Assembly: GCA_045579745.1 (NCBI GenBank)
Contig: JAZNMQ010000002.1
Coordinates: 1-58,288 of the forward strand
Direction of reading: 5' to 3'
DNA length: 58,288 bases
From: Flemingiibacterium sp045579745
Lineage (GTDB): Bacteria > Bacillota > Clostridia > Oscillospirales > CAG-272
Below the pieces are notes generated by a model. That model was given only the letters and a program-made list of their open reading frames with translations. It had not been told where the DNA came from and ran no database searches. A program made the translations under genes and the position numbers. Below are positions 15,798 through 25,026 of this stretch, piece by piece. Positions within the stretch are counted from its first letter, which is position 1, and every line of letters starts with the position of its first letter.

Positions 15798-17312
15798 ATG
15801 AGAAACATACTAAAAAAAATAGCGGTGCGAATCATTCCGATTGGCATTATGGCTTTTTTGATAGTTTCAGCAATTGCATATCAGCGTGGGGTTTATGATA
15901 TTACCTTCATTGAACGTCCGGATAACGATACCACCACCTCGCAGGACAGAGTCGAAGACACATCTCCGATTGACACAGGAACTCCATCGAGCCCCAAGGA
16001 TACAAGCTCTGCCGATACAAATCAGGATGAAACAGCTCCTCCCCCTCTCACAGATACAAAATCTCAAACAATCGCAAATTTTCTTGCCTCGCTTGATAAA
16101 ACGAGTGCGCTTATCTCAGACGGATATCTAATTACCGATGCAAAATATGACGCATCAACAAAGCTCACACTTCAATCGCCGTCTATCACTCCCAATCCCA
16201 TCTTCTCGATTCGAGCGAAAACAATATTGGTTTCTGAGCGAATATATGACGAGCTTGACAGCAGCTATACTACCGTTATGAACGCCTCTGAAGTTGCACG
16301 TCCGCATATTGAAGCATATATGGATTATATTCTTGTTGATAACGGAAGAACGGTCGATGTTCTCGCGAAGGACGGAACTATTCTTTATAAGAGCTTTGAT
16401 ATTGACAAATATATGCCTGCATATACACGAGATAAGAACGATCACGCACTTTTCAAGACCGAAGAGCCATCTCAAAGCAAATCCGGCGCAAAAATCATCA
16501 AATACTATTTTCTCGACGAAACCGGAAAGCTTATTGAAAGCGATTACATCGACGAGGCTGATAATCGCGGCTTATACGCCAATTACCCGACCTATTACGG
16601 AAAGACAGACAACAACTATTATGCCTATTACAAAAACGGCTACTTCGGTTACGGAAACCAAAACAAATATATGAGTACATCCTATCGCTACAAGCAAGCT
16701 TATAACTTCAGCGAGGGATTTGCGTGCACAATTGACGATAACGGTGTCGTGAAATTCATTCAGAAATGGTTTTACGCCCAGATTACAAACACGAAAATAT
16801 ATATCAACTCGTCAAGACGCCGTGTATATGCCAACTATAAAGCACCCGATACAAAAGGTATAGAATCAATCGGTTTCTTTTATTTCGACCACGGTTTAGT
16901 GCGTGTCAGAAATCAGGAGTATGATGCCTATCACTACGAGACGATGAATAAAATCGACGTCACAATTGACGAAGATTATATTATAAAGTCAGATGGCAAA
17001 AGGTTCCCCACTCCCCCCGATTACACCATAAAAGGTTACTCTGACGGAGTAATTTTGCTTGAAAAAGACGGTTATTACGGCTTCATGGATTATACCGGAA
17101 AATGGATTGCTGACCCAATCTACACAAGTGCAAGTCCATTCAACGAGGGCCTTGCCGTAGTTGAGCTGGACGGCGTATACGGTATGATAGACACAAACGG
17201 TGAATTTGTTATTCCGCTTGCCTTCGACTATGTCGGCAGTGCAACGGGCGGCATCGTAACCGCCTACGATGAAGGATGCGGTTGGCAAATTTTCAATAAA
17301 ATGCAAAAATAA
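15798..17312 (+). CDS. Membrane-anchored WG-repeat protein
   Basis: The 504-residue protein has one N-terminal membrane segment (about residues 10-30) and then a Thr/Ser/Asp-rich linker of about 60 residues, so the rest lies outside the cell. At least two WG-type repeats close the protein (YGFMDYTGKWIADPIYTSAS and YGMIDTNGEFVIPLAFDYVG). The middle contains more diverged ones with many Tyr and Asn (GYFGYGN, YGKTDNNYYAYYKNG). WG repeats form beta-propeller-like binding modules of unknown specificity. AAAGGAATCC precedes the start, and it ends in its own terminator. Confidence 0.75.
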   Translation: MRNILKKIAVRIIPIGIMAFLIVSAIAYQRGVYDITFIERPDNDTTTSQDRVEDTSPIDTGTPSSPKDTSSADTNQDETAPPPLTDTKSQTIANFLASLDKTSALISDGYLITDAKYDASTKLTLQSPSITPNPIFSIRAKTILVSERIYDELDSSYTTVMNASEVARPHIEAYMDYILVDNGRTVDVLAKDGTILYKSFDIDKYMPAYTRDKNDHALFKTEEPSQSKSGAKIIKYYFLDETGKLIESDYIDEADNRGLYANYPTYYGKTDNNYYAYYKNGYFGYGNQNKYMSTSYRYKQAYNFSEGFACTIDDNGVVKFIQKWFYAQITNTKIYINSSRRRVYANYKAPDTKGIESIGFFYFDHGLVRVRNQEYDAYHYETMNKIDVTIDEDYIIKSDGKRFPTPPDYTIKGYSDGVILLEKDGYYGFMDYTGKWIADPIYTSASPFNEGLAVVELDGVYGMIDTNGEFVIPLAFDYVGSATGGIVTAYDEGCGWQIFNKMQK

Positions 17313-17313
17313 G

Positions 17314-17353
17314 ATATTGATGAAGTCTTGTGCGGCTTCATCAATATTTCATT
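17314..17353 (+). terminator. Terminator after the WG-repeat gene
   Basis: ATATTGATGAAG (17314-17325) and CTTCATCAATAT (17336-17347) pair perfectly, followed by TTCATT. It directly follows the stop codon and separates this unit from mnmG. Confidence 0.75.
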
Positions 17354-17379
17354 AATACTACGAAAGAATATTGTGTATT

Positions 17380-19293
17380 ATGACGAACATTCCTGAATAT
17401 TACGCCGGTCAAGCTGATGTTTGCGTTATTGGCGCAGGGCATGCCGGCATTGAAGCTGCACTCGCAGCGGCGCGCCTCGGTTTTTCCACAATACTGTTCA
17501 CAATCAATCTTGACGCTGTTGGAAATATGCCGTGCAACCCCTCTATCGGCGGAACCGGCAAAGGACATTTGGTATACGAAATCGACGCACTCGGCGGCGA
17601 AATGGGCAGAGCGGCTGACAAGGTTATGCTTCAAAGCAGAGTATTGAATCTCGGCAAGGGCGCGGCAGTCCACTCCAAGCGAATACAGGCAGATCGCGCT
17701 GAATACAAGCGAATAATGAAGCAAACCATCGAAAATACCCCTAATCTCCGACTTATTCAGGCTGAGATAACCGACATCCGTACAACTCAAATCGACGGCA
17801 TTAAGCGTGTCTGCGCTGTAATAACCAATTTGGGCGCAAGATGGGACTGCAAGGCGGCGATAATCTGCTCGGGTACATATCTTCGCGGCAAGGTCATCGT
17901 CGGCGAGGTTTCCTACAGCTCGGGGCCTGACGGAATGCTGCCGGCAAATGAGCTGACAGCAAATCTTGAGCGCGAGGGCATCACAATGATGCGCTTCAAG
18001 ACCGGAACTCCGGCGAGAGTTCATCGCAACTCCATCGATTATTCAAGGCTTGAAATTCAGCCCGGCGATAATGAGGTTGACCCATTTTCTGTCGATTCAG
18101 ACAGAGAAAAACTAAACAATGCCGAACAGCTTCCCTGCTATATCGTATACACAAATAAGAACACACATGAAATCATTCGCTCAAACATGTCAAGATCTCC
18201 GCTATATTCAGGCATGATTGAGGGAATCGGCCCGCGCTATTGTCCAAGCATTGAGGATAAGGTCATGCGCTTTGCCGATAAGGAACGCCATCAGCTCTTC
18301 ATCGAGCCGATGGGACGCGACACAAATGAAATGTACATTCAAGGCTTTTCTTCGTCGCTTCCTGAGGAGATTCAGATGCAGATGCTTCATTCCCTCCCCG
18401 GATTTGAGAATGCACAGGTAATGCGCACAGCTTACGCCATCGAATATGACTGCATTGACCCCACACAGCTCTACTCCACACTTGAGTTTAAAGAGATATC
18501 GGGGCTTTACGGCGCAGGGCAATTCAACGGAACCTCCGGCTATGAGGAAGCCGCCGCACAAGGTCTTGTCGCAGGTATAAATGCCGCACTGAAGCTTCGC
18601 GGTGACGAGCCGATGACTCTCTCACGACAGAGCTCATATATAGGTACTCTGATTGATGACCTCGTTACCAAAGGCACAAAAGAGCCCTATCGCATCATGA
18701 CATCGCGTTCTGAATACCGACTGCTGATACGGCAGGATAATGCCGCCGAGCGTCTTACCCCTATCGGAAGACGGGTTGGACTTATTTCCGATGAGCGTTG
18801 GAGCGCATTCGAGCTTGAGCAAGCACAGATAAAGGCTGAGATCAAGCGACTTGAATCCACCACCATTCCGCCGAGCAAGGAGCTTTCCGATATTCTTAGC
18901 GCCAATGCGTCAGCACCGATTACCACGGGCATTCGTATTGTCGAGCTGATAAAACGCCCTGAGCTCTCATATGATAAGCTGGCATGCGTTGACACATCTC
19001 GTCCCGAGCTTCCCATTCGTGTTCGGGTTCAGGTTGAAACCAACATCAAATATGCCGGTTATATTAAGCGTCAGCTTTCCGATGTTGCACGAACAGCGAA
19101 GCTCGAAGAAAAGAAGCTGCCGAGCTCCTTTGATTACAGCCAGATCAAGGGAATCAGAATCGAAGCCGTACAGAAGCTCAACAAGATTCAGCCTCTGAAT
19201 ATCGGTCAAGCTTCGCGTATAAGCGGCATCTCTCCCGCTGATATATCCGTTCTGCTAATTTATTTTTCTAACCACAAGGAAAAGGAGCAATAA
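17380..19293 (+). CDS. mnmG: tRNA uridine-34 carboxymethylaminomethyl modification enzyme
   Basis: MnmG works with MnmE to install the (carboxymethyl)aminomethyl group on wobble uridine 34 of tRNAs, using FAD, methylene-THF and glycine or ammonium. The 637-residue protein is full length. The FAD site is VCVIGAGHAGIEAALAAA; NMPCNPSIGGTGKGHLV and GLYGAGQFNGTSGYEEAAAQG are family signatures. ATG 17380 is preferred over the TTG at 17371. It overlaps rsmG by one base. In most Firmicutes mnmG follows mnmE; here mnmE is 8 kb away on the other strand. Confidence 0.96.
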   Translation: MTNIPEYYAGQADVCVIGAGHAGIEAALAAARLGFSTILFTINLDAVGNMPCNPSIGGTGKGHLVYEIDALGGEMGRAADKVMLQSRVLNLGKGAAVHSKRIQADRAEYKRIMKQTIENTPNLRLIQAEITDIRTTQIDGIKRVCAVITNLGARWDCKAAIICSGTYLRGKVIVGEVSYSSGPDGMLPANELTANLEREGITMMRFKTGTPARVHRNSIDYSRLEIQPGDNEVDPFSVDSDREKLNNAEQLPCYIVYTNKNTHEIIRSNMSRSPLYSGMIEGIGPRYCPSIEDKVMRFADKERHQLFIEPMGRDTNEMYIQGFSSSLPEEIQMQMLHSLPGFENAQVMRTAYAIEYDCIDPTQLYSTLEFKEISGLYGAGQFNGTSGYEEAAAQGLVAGINAALKLRGDEPMTLSRQSSYIGTLIDDLVTKGTKEPYRIMTSRSEYRLLIRQDNAAERLTPIGRRVGLISDERWSAFELEQAQIKAEIKRLESTTIPPSKELSDILSANASAPITTGIRIVELIKRPELSYDKLACVDTSRPELPIRVRVQVETNIKYAGYIKRQLSDVARTAKLEEKKLPSSFDYSQIKGIRIEAVQKLNKIQPLNIGQASRISGISPADISVLLIYFSNHKEKEQ

Positions 19294-20033
19294 TGTTGGA
19301 AATACAAGAATTCAGCGCTCTTTTCAAAAAAATCATGGGGCTTAACAAGCTTTCCGAGCTTTGCGATGACGACGCAATTATCAAGAAGTTTTATGCTCTT
19401 ACAAACAGAATGCTCGAGGTCAATTCTTATATGAATTTGACCGCTATAACGGATATTCCCGAAATTATTCTGAAGCATTATGTCGATTCTCTTATGATTT
19501 CGAATCACCTCCCTCACGGAGCATCTATTATAGATATCGGCTGCGGCGCGGGCTTCCCGTCGCTTCCCCTTGCAATCGTTCGCGATGATTTAAGAATAAC
19601 TGCGCTTGACAGTACTGCAAAGCGCGTGAATTACATCAAGGAAACCGCAAAAATGCTGTCCCTTTGCAATATAAACCCTGTTGCGGCTCGCGCAGAGGAT
19701 TACGTTAAGCAGGACGGCAACTTTGAGAAGTATGATTTTTCGTGCGCGAGAGCCGTCGCAAGATTGAATGTTCTCTGTGAGCTTTGCATGCCGTATGTCA
19801 AGCAAGGCGGAGCTTTTTTGGCGATGAAGGCTAACGCCGCCGATGAGCTGACCGAGGCTCGTAACGCGATCTCGGTTCTTGGCGGCGAACTGTCAGCGGT
19901 TGATGAATTTGAGCTCACCTGCGAGGACGATTCTGCATCCAATCCGCGCTGTATAATTACCATCAACAAGATTTCCCACACGCCGAAAATTTATCCGCGC
20001 AATAACTCACAAATCAAGAAAAAACCTCTGTAA
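19293..20033 (+). CDS. rsmG: 16S rRNA guanine-527 N7-methyltransferase
   Basis: RsmG methylates N7 of G527 in 16S rRNA using SAM; its loss gives low-level streptomycin resistance in other bacteria. The 246-residue protein shows LNLTA-like YMNLTAIT, KHYVDSL, the SAM loop IDIGCGAGFPSLPLA (near residue 75) and FSCARAVARL. AAGGAGCAATA precedes ATG, which overlaps the mnmG stop. A terminator follows. Confidence 0.95.
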   Translation: MLEIQEFSALFKKIMGLNKLSELCDDDAIIKKFYALTNRMLEVNSYMNLTAITDIPEIILKHYVDSLMISNHLPHGASIIDIGCGAGFPSLPLAIVRDDLRITALDSTAKRVNYIKETAKMLSLCNINPVAARAEDYVKQDGNFEKYDFSCARAVARLNVLCELCMPYVKQGGAFLAMKANAADELTEARNAISVLGGELSAVDEFELTCEDDSASNPRCIITINKISHTPKIYPRNNSQIKKKPL

Positions 20034-20063
20034 TACAGCTTTTTTGCGTAATATATCCCATAA

Positions 20064-20105
20064 TAAAACAGCTCGTTTTAATATTCGACGAGCTGTTTTA
20101 TTTAT
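20064..20105 (+). terminator. Terminator after rsmG
   Basis: TAAAACAGCTCG (20064-20075) and CGAGCTGTTTTA (20089-20100) pair perfectly, followed by TTTAT. It ends the mnmG-rsmG unit before noc. Confidence 0.85.
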
Positions 20106-20187
20106 CTATCTCCTTTTTTCGCTCATTTTCACGCTGTGAGTGTGTTAATATGAAAACACAGCCATAATAAAAAGGAGATGTAGAAAA

Positions 20188-21129
20188 ATGACCACATTAA
20201 ATCTATTCAAAAACTCAGCGAAAAGAGCTCTCGAAAACGAGCAGGAAAAGCTTCGCAAATCGTGGAACGAACTCTCCGAAAGAGAACGAGCATTCAACGA
20301 AACGAAAGAATTTGGCAGAATACATATGTTGCCGACCGAACGTATAATTGCGAATCCAAATCAGCCGCGCAAACAGTTCGAGGATGAATCGCTAATCAAT
20401 CTCGCAGACAGCATACGGCTGTACGGCATACTTCAACCGCTCACAGTCAGACGTGTTGACACTAAGGGTCAATACGATTCAATGTTTGAAATTATTGCAG
20501 GTGAGAGGCGTTACCGAGCCGCAAAAATGCTTGGATTTGCAACCGTTCCGTGCATAATTATCAAAGTGGACAATAAGAAATCGGCGGAGCTTGCAATAAT
20601 AGAAAATATCCAAAGAGAAAACCTGAACATTTTCGAGCAAGCAAGCGCGATAGCATCGCTCATTGATATGTACGGGCTCACGCAGGAAGAAGCCGCCAGA
20701 CAGCTCTCTATGAGTCAATCGTTTATCGCAAATAAGCTCAGGATTCTTCGTCTGACGCCTCCCGAGCGCGAGAAGATTCTTGAATTCGGGCTTACCGAAC
20801 GTCATGCGCGCGCTTTGCTTAAAATTCAGTCAACGGAACAGCGCATTCGAATCATCGACTATATTCACGCGCACAATTTGAATGTAGCCACCACCGAGTC
20901 ATACATCGACCGGCTGATCAGCGAGAACAACCAGCTTCAACGGCCGCGCCCACAGCGCAAGATAATACTGAAGGATATGCGTATCTTTTACAACTCCATC
21001 GATAAAGCCGTTTCGCTGATCAAGCAAGCAGGCATTCCCGTCGAGGATGAGCGCATAGAGCTTGAAAATCAAGTCGAGATCAAAATACGAGTGCCGAAAG
21101 CATCGCTTCACGCATTTAATCGACAGTAA
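20188..21129 (+). CDS. noc: ParB-family nucleoid occlusion-like protein
   Basis: The 313-residue protein carries the ParB N-terminal domain with NPNQPRKQFE and the CTP-binding GERRYRAAKMLG near residue 105, then a helix-turn-helix (LTQEEAARQLSMSQSFIANKL). Its position after rsmG and before parA-parB is that of Noc in Firmicutes. Noc binds its own sites and keeps the division septum off the nucleoid; its charged N-terminus can touch membrane. Here the first 40 residues are helical and charged (LFKNSAKRALENEQEKLRKS), which fits. Its stop codon directly abuts parS, so it could also be a second ParB. AAAAAGGAGATG precedes the start. Confidence 0.85.
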   Translation: MTTLNLFKNSAKRALENEQEKLRKSWNELSERERAFNETKEFGRIHMLPTERIIANPNQPRKQFEDESLINLADSIRLYGILQPLTVRRVDTKGQYDSMFEIIAGERRYRAAKMLGFATVPCIIIKVDNKKSAELAIIENIQRENLNIFEQASAIASLIDMYGLTQEEAARQLSMSQSFIANKLRILRLTPPEREKILEFGLTERHARALLKIQSTEQRIRIIDYIHAHNLNVATTESYIDRLISENNQLQRPRPQRKIILKDMRIFYNSIDKAVSLIKQAGIPVEDERIELENQVEIKIRVPKASLHAFNRQ

Positions 21130-21145
21130 TGTTTCACGTGAAACA
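21130..21145. other. parS centromere site
   Basis: TGTTTCACGTGAAACA is a perfect 16 bp palindrome matching the Firmicutes parS consensus. It begins at the base after the noc stop codon and lies 40 bases before the parA promoter. ParB would load here and spread; Soj/ParA and SMC act on the complex. It lies about 12 kb to the left of oriC. Confidence 0.93.
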
Positions 21146-21184
21146 TTTTTCGCCATAATTAAAGTGAGTATTTACAAAATATCA

Positions 21185-21213
21185 TTGACTTTTTTTCGGA
21201 TTATTGATATAAT
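21185..21213 (+). promoter_or_regulatory. Promoter of parA-parB-serS
   Basis: TTGACT (21185-21190), a 17-base spacer and TATAAT (21208-21213). The parA start is 73 bases further on. The parS site just upstream may allow ParB spreading to affect this promoter (inference). Confidence 0.75.
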
Positions 21214-21286
21214 AATATGTATGAATGTATGTTGAAATAACAGCGTTTCAACGCATACATGTATCTTATCAAAGCGGAGGCGGCCA

Positions 21287-22051
21287 ATGGCATATACAAT
21301 ATCGTTAGCTAATCAAAAAGGCGGCGTCGGCAAAACGACATCCGCAGTAAATTGTGCCGCCGCATTAGGTGCTCTTGGCAAAAAGGTTCTGCTTGTTGAC
21401 CTCGACCCGCAAGGAAATGCAACAAGCGGAGTCGGAATCCAACGCAAAAAGATCAAATGCTCAACCTACGACCTTATGATTGGAAGGGTGACAGCGACTG
21501 AAGCTATTATTCAAACCGCTTTCACCAATCTATGGGTTATACCTGCACAAATATCCTTGACAGGCGCGGAATTTGAATTAGTCGACATCGAAAGGCGCGA
21601 ACTGCTTCTCAAAAACGCTTTGTCCGAGATCGATGCTGAATTCGATTATATTATAATCGATTGTCCTCCGTCGCTCGGAATCCTTTCGATCAATGCTCTT
21701 GCCGCAAGCAACGGCATAATAATTCCTATGCAATGCGAGTTTTACTCGCTTGAGGGACTGTCGCAGCTGCTATTGTCAATAAAGCAGGTAAAAAAGCTGT
21801 ATAATCATACACTCGAAATAACAGGCATCCTTATAACCATGTACAACGGCCGTCTGAATCTTTCAATGCAGGTGCTCGATGAGCTGAAAAAATATTACTC
21901 GGACAAGCTCTTTAAAACGGGCGTCGTGCGTAACGTCAAGCTCTCCGAGGCTCCGAGCTATGGCGAACCAATTATATACTACGACAAGCATTCAAAAGGC
22001 GCGCTTGCCTACATGGATATTGCCCAGGAAATAATCGACCGCACCAACTGA
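21287..22051 (+). CDS. parA: Chromosome partitioning ATPase ParA/Soj
   Basis: The 254-residue ATPase has the deviant Walker A NQKGGVGKTT at residues 9-18, the LLVDLDPQGNAT strand and the IIIDCPPSLGIL switch. It would hydrolyse ATP when ParB contacts it and help move origins; in Bacillus Soj also regulates DnaA. GCGGAGGCGG precedes ATG. parB follows after 32 bases. The protein is of chromosomal Soj size with no N-terminal DNA-binding extension. Confidence 0.95.
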   Translation: MAYTISLANQKGGVGKTTSAVNCAAALGALGKKVLLVDLDPQGNATSGVGIQRKKIKCSTYDLMIGRVTATEAIIQTAFTNLWVIPAQISLTGAEFELVDIERRELLLKNALSEIDAEFDYIIIDCPPSLGILSINALAASNGIIIPMQCEFYSLEGLSQLLLSIKQVKKLYNHTLEITGILITMYNGRLNLSMQVLDELKKYYSDKLFKTGVVRNVKLSEAPSYGEPIIYYDKHSKGALAYMDIAQEIIDRTN

Positions 22052-22083
22052 CAGCCAATATTAACCGTGAAAGTGAAAATGAT

Positions 22084-22974
22084 ATGAAGAAAAAACAAGC
22101 GCTTGGGCGTGGCATTGATTCGGTGTTTCTTGACAATTCATACGATACTCAGGATAACATCTCAACGCTTCGTCTGTCTGAGATAGAACCGCGGCGAGGT
22201 CAGCCGAGAAAGCACTTTGACAACGAAGCCTTATCACAGCTGGCAGATTCCATTGCAGCCAACGGCTTAATACAGCCAATTATCGTAAGGGCTCAGGAAT
22301 CCTCCGATTTTTATCAAATAATTGCAGGTGAACGCCGCTGGCGTGCCGCAAAAATGGCCGGGCTGAGTGAAGTTCCGGTCGTGATACTCGATATTGACGA
22401 CAAAAAAGCGGCTGAATATGCACTTATAGAAAATATTCAGCGTGAAGATCTGAACCCGATAGAAGAAGCTCAGGGATATTATGCGCTGATAAATGAGTAT
22501 GAGCTGACTCAAGAGCAGGTAGCAAAGCAGGTAGGAAAAAGCCGTGCAGCTGTAACCAATTCGCTCAGGCTCTTAGAGCTTCCCGAGGCGGTTCTTGCGT
22601 TGGTATCAAATAAAAGCTTATCCGCCGGTCATGCACGCGCATTGCTTGGCATTAACGATAAAAGCTCGATAGAAGCTGCAGCGCAGCTTGTAATTGATCG
22701 AGAGCTGTCTGTACGTGCAACCGAGGATTATGTAAAGAAGCTTAATCTTTCGCCTGAAGCCGAGCCAAAAGAAGCTGACCCGAATGAGCTTATCGAAAAG
22801 AATTACTACTCATCACTCGAGGACCGAATTGAAAAAATGTGCGGTCTGAAGGTTAAGATTTCACATACAAAGCGCAGCAAGAGCATAACCGTTGCATATA
22901 CAGACGCCAATGAGCTTGAAGAGCTGTTAAAGAAGCTCCTAGGCAGCGAAAACACCGAAAATTTATTTGCATAA
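22084..22974 (+). CDS. parB: Chromosome partitioning protein ParB/Spo0J
   Basis: The 296-residue ParB starts with the LGRGIDSVF box that contacts ParA. It carries RRGQPRKHFD, the CTPase motif GERRWRAAKMAG near residue 82, IENIQREDLNPIEEA, and the helix-turn-helix LTQEQVAKQVGKSRAAVTNSL that reads parS. The dimerisation region is C-terminal. It binds the parS 940 bases upstream. It is followed after 18 bases by serS, so both may share a transcript. Confidence 0.95.
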   Translation: MKKKQALGRGIDSVFLDNSYDTQDNISTLRLSEIEPRRGQPRKHFDNEALSQLADSIAANGLIQPIIVRAQESSDFYQIIAGERRWRAAKMAGLSEVPVVILDIDDKKAAEYALIENIQREDLNPIEEAQGYYALINEYELTQEQVAKQVGKSRAAVTNSLRLLELPEAVLALVSNKSLSAGHARALLGINDKSSIEAAAQLVIDRELSVRATEDYVKKLNLSPEAEPKEADPNELIEKNYYSSLEDRIEKMCGLKVKISHTKRSKSITVAYTDANELEELLKKLLGSENTENLFA

Positions 22975-22992
22975 AACAAGGGAGTTAATAAA

Positions 22993-24282
22993 ATGCTTGA
23001 CATTAAATACATCAAAGAAAACACCGAAGACGTTATAACCCGTCTTGCAAACAAAGGAAAGGATGCGCGCGAGGAAATTGAAAGAATTATCGTCCTCGAC
23101 ACACAAAGACGTGCTCTTATTTCTGAAACAGAGGCACTTAAAGCCGAACAGAATAAGGTTTCCAAATCAATTCCTCAGCTCAAAAAGAACGGCGAAGATG
23201 TAACACCTATCTTCGCACAGATGAAGGAGCTGTCAAAGAAGATCGATGAGGGCGATGAGAAGCTCAAAGGCATCGACCTTGAATACACAAATCTCATGCT
23301 CAGCCTTCCCAATCTTCCCGACCCCGATTTAAAGCCCGGCGGAAAGGAAAACAACGAGGCGCTTCGTTATTACGGCGAGCCTCACAAGTTTGATTTTGAG
23401 CCGAAGAACCACGTTGATATTTGCACAGACCTCGGTCTTATCGATTACAAGCGCGGCGTAAAGCTCTCCGGAAACGGATTCTGGATTTATCGCGGACTTG
23501 GCGCGCGTCTTGAATGGGCACTTCTCAATTACTTTGTTGATACACATATCGGCGACGGATACGAGCTTATTCTTGTTCCTCACATGCTCGGCTACGAATG
23601 CGGACTCACCGCCGGTCAGTTCCCGAAATTCGCAGATGATGTATTCTGGCTCGAAACAGCCGAGGACGAGCGTCGTCGCTTCATGCTCCCGACCGCAGAA
23701 ACAGCTCTCGTATCACTTCACCGCGGAGAGATCCTTACCGAGGCTGACCTTCCGAAGAAATATATCAGCTATACTCCTTGCTTCCGCAGAGAAGCAGGCT
23801 CATACCGTGCAGACGAGCGTGGAATGGTACGCGGACATCAGTTTAACAAGGTTGAAATGGTTCAGTACACTCGCCCCGAGGATTCCGATGACGCATTTGC
23901 AGAGCTTGTAGGCAAGGCGGAAGCACTTGTAAGCGGACTCGGCTTCCACTTCAGAACAGTCAAGCTTGCCGCTGAGGACTGCTCCGCATCTATGGCTCGC
24001 ACATACGATATCGAAATTCATATTCCTTCAATGGATGGATATAAAGAGGTAAGCTCGGTTTCTAACGCACGCGACTATCAGGCTCGCCGCGGTCAAATGA
24101 GATTCAAGCGCGAATCTACAGGAAAGATTGAGTTTATGCACACTCTCAACGGTTCAGGACTTGCTACAAGCCGTATACTTCCCGCTATTGTTGAGCAAAA
24201 TCAACAGAAAGACGGAAGCGTCCTCGTTCCTGAGGTTCTCCAGAAATACCTTGGCTGCGAGATCATTAAAAAGGATAACTAA
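22993..24282 (+). CDS. serS: Seryl-tRNA synthetase
   Basis: SerS charges tRNA-Ser. The 429-residue protein has the N-terminal coiled-coil arm (about residues 30-100, with many Lys and Glu), class II motif 2 with the FRREAGSYRADERGMVRGHQF type sequence near 260-280, and motif 3 LNGSGLATSRILPAIVE. AAGGGAGTTAATAA precedes the start. Being close to oriC but transcribed toward it is unusual for a translation gene. Confidence 0.96.
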   Translation: MLDIKYIKENTEDVITRLANKGKDAREEIERIIVLDTQRRALISETEALKAEQNKVSKSIPQLKKNGEDVTPIFAQMKELSKKIDEGDEKLKGIDLEYTNLMLSLPNLPDPDLKPGGKENNEALRYYGEPHKFDFEPKNHVDICTDLGLIDYKRGVKLSGNGFWIYRGLGARLEWALLNYFVDTHIGDGYELILVPHMLGYECGLTAGQFPKFADDVFWLETAEDERRRFMLPTAETALVSLHRGEILTEADLPKKYISYTPCFRREAGSYRADERGMVRGHQFNKVEMVQYTRPEDSDDAFAELVGKAEALVSGLGFHFRTVKLAAEDCSASMARTYDIEIHIPSMDGYKEVSSVSNARDYQARRGQMRFKRESTGKIEFMHTLNGSGLATSRILPAIVEQNQQKDGSVLVPEVLQKYLGCEIIKKDN

Positions 24283-24293
24283 ACATTTGAGCT

Positions 24294-24328
24294 CGTATTA
24301 ATAGCGGCCAAGCGCCGTTATTAATACG
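24294..24328 (+). other. Hairpin between serS and the next gene
   Basis: CGTATTAATAGCGG (24294-24307) and CCGTTATTAATACG (24315-24328) pair with one mismatch around a 7-base loop. No T-run follows on +, so it may stabilise the serS mRNA end rather than terminate. Confidence 0.55.
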
Positions 24329-24354
24329 CCAATATGATAAAAAGGAGGAATACA

Positions 24355-24903
24355 ATGGATTTTTTTGAAGCGTTATGGAATGACCTTCAAAAGGTTGTCG
24401 GAAAACCAATCATGCTTGGCAGTCAACCGATAACAACACTTAACATCATAGTATGGTCACTTTTTATCGGCTTTATGATAGGCATCGGTGTAACCTTATA
24501 TAATAAATTCGTACTTGGCTCGATCGTACGCCGACTTATCGAACGCGGAGCCAATACAGAGGACAGCGCCGTTTTGGCTGCTGAAATAGGCTGCGCGAAC
24601 CCGTTTACGAGGTTTGCACTCAGAAAAAGCGGTTCTTTTCGTAAGATTGTACGAATGAAGGGCGACAGCGAAGCTGAGCGCAGCAATGAACCGTTTGATA
24701 CTGCAAGATTCTATATTCCCGATGAAACCGTACACCGCGCAGAAGTAATCTACGGTAATACAGGTACAAGTGTAATTACGGTATTGCTTTCAATTCTCGC
24801 TTTATTGGTTGTTGCACTTCTTTCGTTTATTATAATACCCGACCTCATACAAATGTTCTCAAATTTCATTTCAAACGTAACACCAAACAGTAATATACTT
24901 TAA
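24355..24903 (+). CDS. Membrane protein of unknown function with two membrane segments
   Basis: I chose ATG 24355, 9 bases after AAAAGGAGG; the earlier ATG at 24334 would overlap that site. The 182-residue protein has a membrane helix near residues 30-50 and another near 142-165, with a cytoplasmic or extracellular domain of about 90 residues between them (motifs RRLIERGANTEDSAVLAAE and IPDETVHRAEVIY). I do not recognise the family. It lies between serS and the MORN gene and may be co-transcribed with either. The 123-base spacer after it holds no clear signal. Confidence 0.65.
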   Translation: MDFFEALWNDLQKVVGKPIMLGSQPITTLNIIVWSLFIGFMIGIGVTLYNKFVLGSIVRRLIERGANTEDSAVLAAEIGCANPFTRFALRKSGSFRKIVRMKGDSEAERSNEPFDTARFYIPDETVHRAEVIYGNTGTSVITVLLSILALLVVALLSFIIIPDLIQMFSNFISNVTPNSNIL

Positions 24904-25026
24904 GACAGAAAACAACTATTTCATACGGCTTTGTGTCGTTACGGCATTTGGGTACAATCTTCACAACCCCAGCCACAATTCCACTATAAGGAAGCTTTTT
25001 AGCCGAGATTATGCGGCATTAAAGCA

